This document shows, piece after piece, positions 1 through 6,123 of a stretch of 10,081 nucleotides of DNA (position 1 is the first letter of the stretch; each line of letters opens with the position of its first letter). The stretch spans positions 1-10,081 of the forward strand of contig JASHSO010000377.1 of the NCBI GenBank assembly GCA_030038715.1, read 5' to 3'. The position numbers and the translations under genes are program-made. The notes beneath the pieces are model-generated. The model was not told where the DNA came from. It did not search any database and saw only the letters and a list, made by a program, of their open reading frames with translations. This stretch comes from Streptosporangiaceae bacterium (GTDB lineage Bacteria > Actinomycetota > Actinomycetes > Streptosporangiales > Streptosporangiaceae).

Positions 1-786
1 GCAGTTCAGCGAGTCGGCCTCGGCGTTGAACCGGACCGCCCTGCCGACCACCACCGGGTGAGCGCGAAGCTGCCGTGCCGTGGCAGCGGAGCCGGTGAAC
101 GACACCAGATCCTGCTCAGTGAGGTGGTCGAACAGGTCGCCGACGCCGCCGCAAATGAGCTGCACGGAGCCGTCCGGCAGCAGCCCGGACTCGATGATCA
201 GCTCAACCAGCCGCGCGGTCAGGTATGCGGTCTGGCTGGCCGGCTTTACGAGAGTCGGAACTCCGGCCAGGAAAGCCGGGGCTAGCTTCTCCAGCGGTCC
301 CCAGACCGGGAAGTTGAACGCGTTGATCTGGACGGCAACGCCGCGCAGCGAGGTGAGCAGGTGCTGCCCGGCGAACTGGCCGGCCTTGCCGAGCGGCTCG
401 ACCGCGCCTTCCACGAAAAGGGTGTCGTTGGGCAGCTCACGCCTGGCCCTGCTGGCGTAGCTCAGCAGCACGCCGATCCCGCCGTCCACGTCGAACTTCG
501 AGTCGCCGAGGGTCGCCCCGGTGCGCGCGGACAGCGCGTACAGCTCCGCTCGGTGCTCGCGCAGGAACGAGCCGAGCGACTTCAGCAGCGCAGCGCGCTG
601 GTGGAAGGTCAGCTCGCGCAGCGCGGGCCCGCCGATGCGGCGGCCGTAGTCCAGCGCCGCAGCCTTGCCGATGCCATCGGATGAGACCCGGACGACCTCG
701 TCCCCGGTCACCGCGTCGAGGACTGGGCGTCCTTCGCTGCCCGGCGTTACCCAGTCACCACTCACGAAGCTTCGAAGCAGCGCCAT
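1..786 (-). CDS. paaZ: PaaZ, aldehyde dehydrogenase half (3' end off the window)
   Basis: PaaZ is the bifunctional oxepin-CoA hydrolase / 3-oxo-5,6-dehydrosuberyl-CoA semialdehyde dehydrogenase of aerobic phenylacetate degradation, a cytosolic enzyme that opens and oxidises the ring product. The window holds residues 1-262 of the N-terminal dehydrogenase domain and no stop, so the gene runs off the left edge. The match to remembered E. coli PaaZ is close along its length: FVSGDW near 7-12, ALSARTGAT 84-92, DGGIG 101-105, NAFNFPVWG 155-163 with the oxyanion Asn at 158, KPAS 181-184, FTGSAATA 230-237, and EADSLNC 256-262. Glu256 falls at the E. coli catalytic number; the catalytic Cys (about 295) and any MaoC-like hydratase domain lie outside. 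The ATG at 786 has GAGGAG at 793-798, six bases away, and an in-frame stop seven codons upstream fixes the start. It is divergent from a TetR regulator, as expected for a controlled paa gene. A dehydrogenase-only homologue cannot be excluded. Confidence 0.5.
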   Translation of the reverse strand, partial: MALLRSFVSGDWVTPGSEGRPVLDAVTGDEVVRVSSDGIGKAAALDYGRRIGGPALRELTFHQRAALLKSLGSFLREHRAELYALSARTGATLGDSKFDVDGGIGVLLSYASRARRELPNDTLFVEGAVEPLGKAGQFAGQHLLTSLRGVAVQINAFNFPVWGPLEKLAPAFLAGVPTLVKPASQTAYLTARLVELIIESGLLPDGSVQLICGGVGDLFDHLTEQDLVSFTGSAATARQLRAHPVVVGRAVRFNAEADSLNC

Positions 787-855
787 TGCTCGCTCCTCGC
801 AGGTCAGATCACGCCCACCTGGGCCTGGCACAGCGGGGGCCGCCGCTCGCCCGCC

Positions 856-922
856 ATCTCCCGCGCGGTCGCCGTGCGCCCATCATCTCCCGCGCGGTCG
901 CCGTGCGCCCATCATCTCCCGC
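856..922. repeat. 29-bp tandem repeat, 2.3 copies
   Basis: Two perfect 29-bp copies (856-884 and 885-913) are followed by the first nine bases of a third (914-922). They lie between the paaZ start and the putative operator, so they would sit in the transcribed leader of paaZ if its promoter is at the operator. The unit is not a multiple of three, which fits non-coding DNA. On the minus strand each unit contains GGGAGATGATG, a weak ribosome-site-and-ATG look-alike. No function is known to me. Confidence 0.5.
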
Positions 923-955
923 CACTTGCCTGGCACCGACGCCTGGCTCGGATTT

Positions 956-977
956 CCCGACCGGTCGTTCGGCAGGT
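956..977. promoter_or_regulatory. Putative TetR/PaaR-type operator
   Basis: The paaZ/TetR gap contains a perfect 10-bp palindrome, CGACCGGTCG (958-967). Overlapping it, ACCGGTCGTTCGGC (960-973) fits 9 of 10 fixed positions of ACCGNNCGNNCGGT, the core I recall for the corynebacterial PaaR box. Over the full 22-bp motif I recall, 12 of 16 fixed positions agree. The motif is from memory. The site lies just upstream of the regulator's probable -10, which suits autorepression as well as control of paaZ. Confidence 0.5.
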
Positions 978-983
978 TAGCGT
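978..983 (+). promoter_or_regulatory. Candidate -10 for a leaderless TetR transcript
   Basis: TAGCGT fits the TANNNT -10 pattern and ends seven bases before the ATG at 991, the spacing of leaderless actinobacterial transcripts. The only purine run upstream, GGCAGG at 971-976, is 14 bases from the ATG and too far for a normal ribosome site. I see no clear -35. This is an inference from spacing alone. Confidence 0.5.
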
Positions 984-990
984 TTCCCGC

Positions 991-1638
991 ATGGCGAGCA
1001 CCCGGGTGGGCCACGGCGCCTCCGTCGCGCGGCCACGCCGCCGCGGCCGGCCAGGCTACGACCTGGAGACGCTGCTCGCGGTCGCCGTCACCGTATTCAA
1101 CGAGCGCGGTTACGACGGCACTAGCATGGCGGACCTCTCCCGTCGGCTCGGCATCTCCAAGTCCTCGATCTACCACCACGTCGGCAGCAAAGACGAGTTG
1201 CTTCGGCTGGCGCTGGACCGGGCCCTGGACGGGCTGTTCGAGCTCGCCGCGCAGGTCACGGCGCGGGAGGCGGCCGCCATCGAGCGGCTGGAACTGCTCG
1301 TTCGCGGCAGCGTCGGCGTGCTGACCGAAGCGCTCCCCTATGTCACGCTGCTACTGCGGGCACGCGGGAACTCGCGCACCGAGCAGCGCGCGCTGGCCCG
1401 CCGCCGGGAGTTTGACCAGATCGTGGCCGCGTTGGTCAAGGAGGCCGAGCAGGACGGCGACATCCGGCCGGACGTGGATCCGGCCGTCACCGCGAGGCTG
1501 CTGTTCGGGATGGTGAACTCGCTCGTCGAGTGGTACCGGCCCAGTCCCGGGCAGACCGGGGAAGCGCTCGCCGACGCGGTGTGCGCCGTGGCGTTCGACG
1601 GCCTGCGCGGCCGCCGTGCCGACCAAGGCTCGGGCTGA
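991..1638 (+). CDS. TetR/AcrR-family regulator, probable PaaR-like repressor
   Basis: This is a 215-residue DNA-binding regulator of usual TetR length. A basic N-terminal arm (RPRRRGRPG, 14-22) precedes the helix-turn-helix domain at about 26-72, with TSMADLSRRLGISKSSIYHH (44-63) covering the turn and recognition helices and GSKDEL just after. The rest is the helical ligand-binding and dimerisation domain, with LLFGMVNSLVEWY at 170-182. The ATG at 991 was chosen because the domain begins soon after it, it sits behind a -10-like TAGCGT, and the open frame upstream runs through non-coding repeats. It is divergent from paaZ across a palindromic site. TetR-type PaaR proteins control paa genes in actinobacteria and respond to phenylacetyl-CoA, so the same job is inferred here. 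Family is certain; effector and target are inferred from position. Confidence 0.5.
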   Translation: MASTRVGHGASVARPRRRGRPGYDLETLLAVAVTVFNERGYDGTSMADLSRRLGISKSSIYHHVGSKDELLRLALDRALDGLFELAAQVTAREAAAIERLELLVRGSVGVLTEALPYVTLLLRARGNSRTEQRALARRREFDQIVAALVKEAEQDGDIRPDVDPAVTARLLFGMVNSLVEWYRPSPGQTGEALADAVCAVAFDGLRGRRADQGSG

Positions 1639-1667
1639 GGCCGCATAGGCCGGCCGACGGCAGGCAG

Positions 1668-2159
1668 TCATGCCCCGTCGGCGGCCCGCAACGCTCGCTT
1701 CAGGTCATCGAATGCGCGGTCGATGGGATGAGCGTCCAGGTTGAACTCGGCCCGGTCGACCGGCGGACGCGGCGTGAATGACGAGGCCACTCCCGCGTCT
1801 CCCACCACCACCCGCCACGGCCTCGCCAACCGCATCCCGCTGCCCGGGGCCGCGAACAGTGCCTCGACTAGGACCATGTCGTCGGTTACCCACCGGTGCA
1901 CCCCGAGCTGCCTGCCCGCCTCGGGTCCGTCATCCCACCAGGTCAGCACTCCCGTCACGGGCAGGTCCCGGCGACGCTGCCACGCCGCGTCGAACTGGCC
2001 CGGCCGGGTGCACACGATGAGGTCCACATCGCTGGCCGCGTCCGCCGTGCCGACGGCCAGCGAGCCGACCACGAGCGCACCCAGGATCTCGGGCCAGCCG
2101 GCCAGCCGCTCGGCAACGGCGGCCAGGACGCGGTCCTGCCGAATCGGTGCGCCGACCAT
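1668..2159 (-). CDS. Pol-beta-fold nucleotidyltransferase-domain protein
   Basis: This 163-residue protein has the nucleotidyltransferase signature GSLAVGTADAASDVDLIV (32-49): a GS pair followed by two acidic metal ligands, Asp44 and Asp46. A possible third acid is Glu99 in VLVEALF. Its size and plain fold resemble MNT-like or aminoglycoside-nucleotidyltransferase-like proteins rather than a long polymerase. Substrate is unknown; HEPN partner genes that pair with MNT antitoxins are not adjacent. The gene converges on the TetR gene with 29 bases between stops. It starts 27 bases after the stop of the secreted repeat protein on the same strand, so the two may share a transcript. The ribosome site is weak (purine-rich GAGCGAGAGACGGG before the ATG). 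Fold is secure, function unknown. Confidence 0.5.
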   Translation of the reverse strand: MVGAPIRQDRVLAAVAERLAGWPEILGALVVGSLAVGTADAASDVDLIVCTRPGQFDAAWQRRRDLPVTGVLTWWDDGPEAGRQLGVHRWVTDDMVLVEALFAAPGSGMRLARPWRVVVGDAGVASSFTPRPPVDRAEFNLDAHPIDRAFDDLKRALRAADGA

Positions 2160-2186
2160 GCCCGTCTCTCGCTCGTGATGTGCAGC

Positions 2187-3263
2187 TCAGTATGCGCCGA
2201 CCGTCAGCACGGACCTCGTATTCACCACGGCCATTCCGATGGCAGCGAAGCCGCCCGTCCCGTACGCAGCGATGTCGTTATAGCCGGTGACGGCGTCTTC
2301 GGTCTGCGAGCCAGTCACCGTGCCGGACGAGATCGTATAGAGCACACCGTGCACGAGGTCATTTTGTGCTATGCCCCCGGCGGCGGTGCAGGCTGAGCCG
2401 GCGCACGTGATCCCGAACAGTTCGCCAGCCTCGGTCGTAGGGCTGGACGCCACGCTGTTGGCCACCGTGGTGACGATAGCGAGGACGGCATCGCCCTTGA
2501 CGACTGCTCCAACCGCGTAACACCGCAAGGTGCTGACGCACGACACCCCGTAGAGCGCTGTGCCGACGGCCAGTGTCCGCAGCTTGCCTGGCTTGCCTCC
2601 GCTGCTGCTGTGCAAGGTGATCGCTGTCTGCTGATAGCCGGAGCTGGTCGTGGCGTAGCCGACCACCTCGCAAGAGGTGGCGTGGCAGGAGAGGGCGGTG
2701 ATGGTCGTCTTCGGGTACGCCTTCAAGCCGGCCACCCGGTACGCCCTCAGTTTGCTGCCGTTCCAGAAGCCAGTGACGATGGCCCACGGCGTTGTCGCTT
2801 CGCTGTACCCCGCGACCACGCATGCCGTCATGCTCGTGCACGAGATTGCCGTCAGCGTGGTCTTAGCCGGAGCCGACACCCGCATCGTCTTGGACACCAG
2901 GCCAGACGACCCGATCTTGATGAGGAGCGGCGCTCCGGTCGCGGTCCAGCCGACGTCCCAGCACCCTGCACTGGACGGGCAGCTCGGCGCGGCCAGCAAG
3001 ATCGACGTGGCGATCGTGCTGACTTGGCCGCGCACGCCATTGTTGAGGACAGTCTCGATCCCGACGCCGGTTCCTGACACCCCGGTCGCCACGCAGCGCG
3101 TCGCCGTGAGGCACGACACTTCGTTGTAGGTTCCGGAAAAGGTGAAGTTCGTGACACCAGCCGCCTGAGCCGGGCCGGGGGCCGCCAGCGCGAGCGCGCC
3201 CGCCGCAAGCACCCCAACAACGCCCACCCTTGCCACTAGCACGCTAAGTGCTCGTAGTTGCAT
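2187..3263 (-). CDS. Secreted seven-repeat Cys-pair protein, predicted beta-propeller
   Basis: This 358-residue protein has a signal peptide: basic start, hydrophobic stretch about 7-28, and AQA at 32-34 as the likely cleavage site. The mature part is built of about 47-residue repeats. Each begins with a hydrophobic-Ser-Cys motif, has a second Cys five or six residues later, and ends in a small-residue/Gly turn. Cys pairs are 51/57, 95/101, 142/148, 193/198, 242/248 and 287/292. A seventh repeat at 330-343 (DIAAYGTGGFAAIG) keeps the pattern but has Ala and Phe in place of Cys. Spacings are 44-51 residues. Seven such units suggest a seven-bladed propeller with a disulfide in six blades; this is a fold inference. 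Repeats of the form SCxxxxxCxxVG are common in actinobacterial secreted proteins of unknown function. No catalytic residues, wall anchor or membrane segment are visible. It is divergent from the SDR gene. Confidence 0.5.
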   Translation of the reverse strand: MQLRALSVLVARVGVVGVLAAGALALAAPGPAQAAGVTNFTFSGTYNEVSCLTATRCVATGVSGTGVGIETVLNNGVRGQVSTIATSILLAAPSCPSSAGCWDVGWTATGAPLLIKIGSSGLVSKTMRVSAPAKTTLTAISCTSMTACVVAGYSEATTPWAIVTGFWNGSKLRAYRVAGLKAYPKTTITALSCHATSCEVVGYATTSSGYQQTAITLHSSSGGKPGKLRTLAVGTALYGVSCVSTLRCYAVGAVVKGDAVLAIVTTVANSVASSPTTEAGELFGITCAGSACTAAGGIAQNDLVHGVLYTISSGTVTGSQTEDAVTGYNDIAAYGTGGFAAIGMAVVNTRSVLTVGAY

Positions 3264-3280
3264 GTTGATGAGCGTAAGGG

Positions 3281-3308
3281 ATGATAAGGCAGTCGCCTAG
3301 ATTGACAG
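3281..3308 (-). promoter_or_regulatory. Candidate promoter for the secreted repeat protein
   Basis: On the minus strand CTGTCA (3303-3308) and TATCAT (3281-3286) are 16 bases apart, matching -35 and -10 consensus at four and five of six positions. Transcription would begin roughly 10 bases before the ATG at 3263. An alternative -10, TACGCT, ends seven bases before the ATG and would give a leaderless message. A perfect TTGACA on the plus strand (3302-3307) overlaps the same spot, but no good -10 follows it toward the SDR gene. Confidence 0.5.
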
Positions 3309-3343
3309 CAGTTGCATGGCAGCGTTTCGAGGGGAACGTGGCA

Positions 3344-4159
3344 GTGCCAGATGACTCAGCAACCGCCAGCGCGCGGCAGCCCGGTGACCTGTTCGCGGTC
3401 GACGGCAAGGTCGCCGTCGTGACCGGCGGTTCGCGCGGCATCGGCGCTATGGTCGCCGCAGGCCTTGTCCGGGCCGGCTGCCGGGTGTATATCACCGCGC
3501 GGAAGGCCGAGGCCTGCGATGCGAAGGCCGAGGAACTGTCGGCGTTCGGCGAGTGCATCTCGATCCCGCTGGACCTGGCCGCGCCCGGCGGCCACGACTC
3601 GCTCGTGCGAGCGGTGTCCGCCCATGAGGACCGGCTGCACATTCTGGTCAACAACGCGGGCGCCACCTGGGGCGCGCCGCTGGAGGAGTACCCGCTCGAC
3701 GCGTTCGACAAGCTGTGGAACATCAACGTCAAGGCGCTATTCGCGCTGACCGTGCGGTTCCTCCCGCTGCTGCGCGCCGCCGCCAGCCCGGACGACCCTG
3801 CACGCGTGATCAACGTCGGCTCGATCGACGGCCTCGGCGTGCCGGTCATGGAGACCTACGCCTACAGCACGACCAAGGCGGGCGTGCATATGCTGACCCG
3901 GCACCTCGCCAGCAGGCTGGCAGCGGACTCGATCACGGTCAACGCGATCGCTCCGGGCCCGTTCGACAGCAAGATGATGTCGTTTGCGCTCGACGACCCG
4001 CAGACCAGGGCGGCGATATCGGCTAGCGTCCCGCTCGGGCGGGTAGGAGACCCGGACGATATGGCTGGTGTGGTGATCTTCCTGGCCTCGCGGGCTGGCC
4101 GGTACCTGACCGGCGCCGTCATACCCGTGGACGGCGGGCTCGCAGCCCTCCGACGCTAG
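3344..4159 (+). CDS. SDR-family oxidoreductase, RhlG-like beta-ketoacyl reductase
   Basis: This is a classical short-chain dehydrogenase/reductase of 271 residues from the chosen start. It has the nucleotide-binding TGGSRGIG (27-34), NNAG (103-106), a catalytic Asn in WNINVKA (128), Ser160 in NVGSIDG, Tyr174 and Lys178 in YSTTK, and the C-terminal IPVDGG. TARKAEAC after strand two points to NADPH through its Arg. Features such as SRGIGAMVAAGL, NNAGATWGAPLEEYP, PARVINVGSIDG and TGAVIPVDGG closely resemble remembered Pseudomonas RhlG, an NADPH-dependent beta-ketoacyl reductase, so a 3-oxoacyl substrate is likely but unproven. The start is GTG at 3344, nine bases after GAGGGG (3329-3334). GTG at 3338 is only three bases from it, and ATG at 3281 has no ribosome site. 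It is divergent from the secreted protein; no fatty-acid or rhamnolipid genes are nearby. Confidence 0.5.
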   Translation: MPDDSATASARQPGDLFAVDGKVAVVTGGSRGIGAMVAAGLVRAGCRVYITARKAEACDAKAEELSAFGECISIPLDLAAPGGHDSLVRAVSAHEDRLHILVNNAGATWGAPLEEYPLDAFDKLWNINVKALFALTVRFLPLLRAAASPDDPARVINVGSIDGLGVPVMETYAYSTTKAGVHMLTRHLASRLAADSITVNAIAPGPFDSKMMSFALDDPQTRAAISASVPLGRVGDPDDMAGVVIFLASRAGRYLTGAVIPVDGGLAALRR

Positions 4160-4217
4160 TCCACGGCGCGCAACTTGACCAAGGGCTGCCAGCACCGCGG
4201 ACAGCTGCGGCGACGGC

Positions 4218-4248
4218 GCGCACGTCAACCGCGGGGCTGCGGGTGCGC
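4218..4248 (+). terminator. Candidate hairpin after the SDR gene
   Basis: GCGCAC (4218-4223) pairs with GTGCGC (4243-4248). Inside, CCGC (4229-4232) pairs with GCGG (4239-4242) around a six-base loop, with five unpaired bases on the left. It lies 59 bases past the SDR stop. There is no T tract, as is usual in high-GC actinobacteria, so this is weak evidence for termination. Confidence 0.5.
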
Positions 4249-4272
4249 CAGCCCAAGACGAGGCCAGCCGGT

Positions 4273-4294
4273 CGCCGGCGTCACGCCGGCGTCA
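4273..4294. repeat. Perfect 11-bp tandem repeat forming a hairpin
   Basis: CGCCGGCGTCA occurs twice back to back. Because CGCCGGCG is itself a palindrome, the two copies can pair as an eight-base GC stem (4273-4280 with 4284-4291) around a TCA loop. It ends 24 bases before the ATG of the HATPase gene. It could be a terminator, an attenuating leader structure or a protein site. Apart from this and the hairpin at 4218-4248, I see nothing in 4160-4318. Confidence 0.5.
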
Positions 4295-4318
4295 CCGCTC
4301 GCGGGCAGATTGGTCCAC

Positions 4319-4978
4319 ATGACGCCTTCACGAGTGGACCGCCTGACGAGCACCGACCTTCCACCCCGGCTCGCATGCTCCGGCCGACGGCCCGAGCGAT
4401 CGGCCGACCGGAGTGAGACGCGGCGTACCCTGCGCGCGATCTTGCCGGCCGAGCTCCGTGCGGCTGGCTTGGCTCGCAGCCTGGTACGCGAGCAGTTACG
4501 CACCTGGGAGCTGACCGCCGTCGGCGCCGACGTCGTCCTCGTGACCTCCGAACTCGCCGCCAATGCCATTGCGGCCGCCAGCCGAGCCGGGTCCGATCAC
4601 ATCGTGTTCCGGCTGACGGCAAGGCCGGGCGCGGTACTCGTCGCGGTCGCGAACCGGGCCGCTCCCGCGCAGCTGGTCCGCTCGCTACTGTGGTCCGTGC
4701 TGACGGTGCGACGACGGCTGCTTTCGGCCGGGCTGGCCGAAGGCGGCCGCGGGCTCGCCATCGTGACGGCGCTCTCCCGCCGCACCGGCTGCTACCGTGC
4801 CGGCGGCTGGACCGTTGTCTGGGCGGAGGTCCCGGCTCCGGGCCCGGCAGGCCGGGCACGACCATGGACTTCGAGATCCATCCAGCGCGTTCGCATCACC
4901 CCGCGGCCGAGCGGGCGAACTCCAGCGCCTCCTGGGCGAGCGCCAGCCAGTCGAGTGGCTGGGCGAGGTCGAGGCTGA
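4319..4978 (+). CDS. RsbW-like ATP-binding protein (HATPase, anti-sigma kinase family)
   Basis: This is a 219-residue protein with a GHKL/HATPase domain at about 36-171, of the kind found in RsbW/SpoIIAB anti-sigma kinases and in the large family of Streptomyces ATP-binding regulators. The N box is SELAANA (77-83, Glu78 and Asn82); the G2 box is GGRGLAIV (142-149). The G1 region reads VAVANRAAP (108-116), with Asn112 where the family usually has the adenine-binding Asp, so ATP binding may be altered. No sigma factor or STAS antagonist lies nearby, so its partner is unknown. ATG 4319 is chosen because the domain follows it; no strong ribosome site is visible, and GTG 4334 or TTG 4175 are alternatives. 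The tail after about 172 is Pro/Arg/Gly-rich, and 21 of its last 48 codons end in A or T, unlike the rest. It overlaps a minus-strand small frame. Family is secure; exact ends are less so. Confidence 0.5.
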   Translation: MTPSRVDRLTSTDLPPRLACSGRRPERSADRSETRRTLRAILPAELRAAGLARSLVREQLRTWELTAVGADVVLVTSELAANAIAAASRAGSDHIVFRLTARPGAVLVAVANRAAPAQLVRSLLWSVLTVRRRLLSAGLAEGGRGLAIVTALSRRTGCYRAGGWTVVWAEVPAPGPAGRARPWTSRSIQRVRITPRPSGRTPAPPGRAPASRVAGRGRG

Positions 4979-4991
4979 GCCACTCCCGCAT
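4896..4991 (-). CDS. Possible 31-residue small protein or gene remnant
   Basis: A short minus-strand frame starts at ATG 4991 with AAGGG seven bases upstream and ends in TGA at 4896. Thirty of its 31 codons end in G or C, whereas the plus-strand frame over the same bases has poor codon use. The peptide begins MREWLSLDLAQPLDWLALA and continues as an acidic, leucine- and alanine-rich, probably helical sequence ending ARSAAG. It resembles the C-terminus of a larger protein, and an upstream in-frame TGA (about 5028-5030) closes the frame, so it may be a decayed remnant instead. I do not recognise a family. It lies antisense to the HATPase gene tail and downstream of the importer operon hairpin. 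Low confidence that it is expressed. Confidence 0.5.
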   Translation of the reverse strand: MREWLSLDLAQPLDWLALAQEALEFARSAAG

Positions 4992-5074
4992 CGGCGTGCC
5001 CTTGTCCCGTCGAAGGCGGCCTCGTCACCGGACTCGACTTGCGCCGTTACCGTTCTGGAGGCCGACCTCAGCAG

Positions 5075-5099
5075 GCCCAGCCACTGACAGTGGCTCGGC
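5075..5099 (-). terminator. Candidate terminator hairpin after the peptide importer operon
   Basis: AGCCACTGACAGTGGCT (5079-5095) is a perfect inverted repeat with seven-base arms and a three-base loop. Three further pairs outside one C-C mismatch extend the stem to 5075-5099. It lies 26 bases past the stop of the DppC-like gene on the minus strand. No T tract follows. Being symmetric, it could also stop plus-strand transcription from the HATPase gene. Confidence 0.5.
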
Positions 5100-5124
5100 T
5101 CCCACGGCGGCCGGCGGCCGGTGC

Positions 5125-6123
5125 CTAGAGTTGACCGTCCTGCTCGTAGCGGGCCGACAACGGGACCCAGCCGAACCGCCGCCGCCTGCGCCGCAGCATC
5201 CGGCCACCCAGCTGACCGCTGACGATGTCGTTGAGGGAGTCGCCGATCTGCCGGAACGCGACCACGACGATGACCAGCACGATCAGCGGTGGGTACACCT
5301 GCCACCAGTAGCCGTTGAACAGGTTGTCGACGCCGTTGGTCAGCATCGTGCCCCAGTCGGTGAACGGCGGTGGCGGGCCGATACCAAGGAAGCTCAGGGC
5401 CGACAGCGCGTAGATGGAGTCGGCCACCCCGAACGTCGCGGTGACGATGCTGATCCCGAGCGTGTTCGGCACCATGTGGCGCACCAGGATCCGCCGCTGG
5501 GTCGACCCCATCGACCTCGCTGCCTGCACGAACTCCCGTTCCCGCAGTGCCAGCACCTGACCGCGCACCAGCCTGGACACGTCCGGCCAGGAAAGGGCGG
5601 TCAGGATCAGGATGATTACCGTGAGGCTGAGCGTATACATGCTCGCGACGATGATCAGCAGGATGAAGGTGGGCACGGCGAGCAGAGTGTCGACGATCCG
5701 CATCATCAGGCCGTCGCCGATCCCGCCGATCGTCCCGGAAATCGCGCCGTAGAGAACGCCGAGCAGCGTGCTGGCGATGCCCACCGCGAAGCCGAGCTCG
5801 AGCGAGGACTGGCCGCCTGCCATCAGCCGGCCGAGTATGTCGATCCCGTACTCGTCGGTGCCCAGCGGGTGGCCGTTCCCCGGCGGGCTGTTCTCGATCG
5901 CCAGGTTCACCGTCGTCTGGTTGGTGTGGTAGATCAGCGGGCCCACGAAGCAGAACAGGAGCATGAACACGACGACCCCGACGCCGGTCATGGCTCGCTT
6001 GTTGTGCAGGAAGGCAGACAGCGTCAGCTGAGTGTCGCTGCGACGCAGAACTAGCTCGCCGGCTTCCAGCGGCCCGGCAACAGACTCAGCCGCCGTCGCG
6101 GTCCACGAGTCAGGAGCTGGCAA
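5125..6123 (-). CDS. Peptide ABC importer permease, DppC/OppC-like
   Basis: This is an inner-membrane permease of a dipeptide/oligopeptide importer, 332 residues from the chosen start. The first membrane segment is at about 44-65. The family mark HPLGTDEYGIDILGR (85-99) follows the periplasmic loop, and there are about five further hydrophobic segments. The EAA loop that docks the ATPase is at about 195-212, with EFVQAARSMGSTQRRILVRH and the conserved Gly. SFLGIGPPPP and DWGTML near 244-260 are also typical. The C-terminus has a run of six or so arginines (about 311-316). Start: TTG at 6123 has GAGGA (6130-6134) six bases upstream and overlaps the end of the DppB-like gene by 14 bases. An upstream GTG at 6147 gives eight more residues but lacks a ribosome site. 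It is the last gene of the operon; no ATPase gene follows. Confidence 0.5.
   Translation of the reverse strand: MPAPDSWTATAAESVAGPLEAGELVLRRSDTQLTLSAFLHNKRAMTGVGVVVFMLLFCFVGPLIYHTNQTTVNLAIENSPPGNGHPLGTDEYGIDILGRLMAGGQSSLELGFAVGIASTLLGVLYGAISGTIGGIGDGLMMRIVDTLLAVPTFILLIIVASMYTLSLTVIILILTALSWPDVSRLVRGQVLALREREFVQAARSMGSTQRRILVRHMVPNTLGISIVTATFGVADSIYALSALSFLGIGPPPPFTDWGTMLTNGVDNLFNGYWWQVYPPLIVLVIVVVAFRQIGDSLNDIVSGQLGGRMLRRRRRRFGWVPLSARYEQDGQL

Noticed and set aside
58..684. Plus-strand open frames across the left 700 bases
   Set aside because: They are antisense shadows of the continuous minus-strand paaZ frame, which has recognisable motifs; the plus-strand peptides are Arg/Pro/Ala-rich with no motifs.
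856..922. CRISPR-like repeat array
   Set aside because: The 29-bp copies abut with no spacers and there are only 2.3 of them; no cas genes are present.
665..1324. Long plus-strand frame of 219 residues overlapping the TetR start
   Set aside because: It is out of frame with the clear TetR helix-turn-helix and reads through the tandem repeat as low-complexity Pro/Arg/Ser.
1639..1667. Terminator between the TetR and nucleotidyltransferase stops
   Set aside because: The 29-base gap holds only short GGCC palindromes, with no convincing stem.
1668..2159. MNT antitoxin of a HEPN/MNT toxin-antitoxin pair
   Set aside because: No HEPN-type gene lies on either side; neighbours are a TetR gene and a secreted protein.
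3281..3343. Upstream ATG start (3281) for the SDR gene
   Set aside because: It has no ribosome site, overlaps the divergent promoter elements, and adds 21 residues before the SDR domain; GTG 3344 has a well-spaced GAGGGG.
4690..6054. 454-residue plus-strand frame
   Set aside because: It is antisense to the DppC-like permease, whose membrane segments and EAA loop are clear; the plus-strand product is His/Asp/Arg/Gln-rich shadow sequence.
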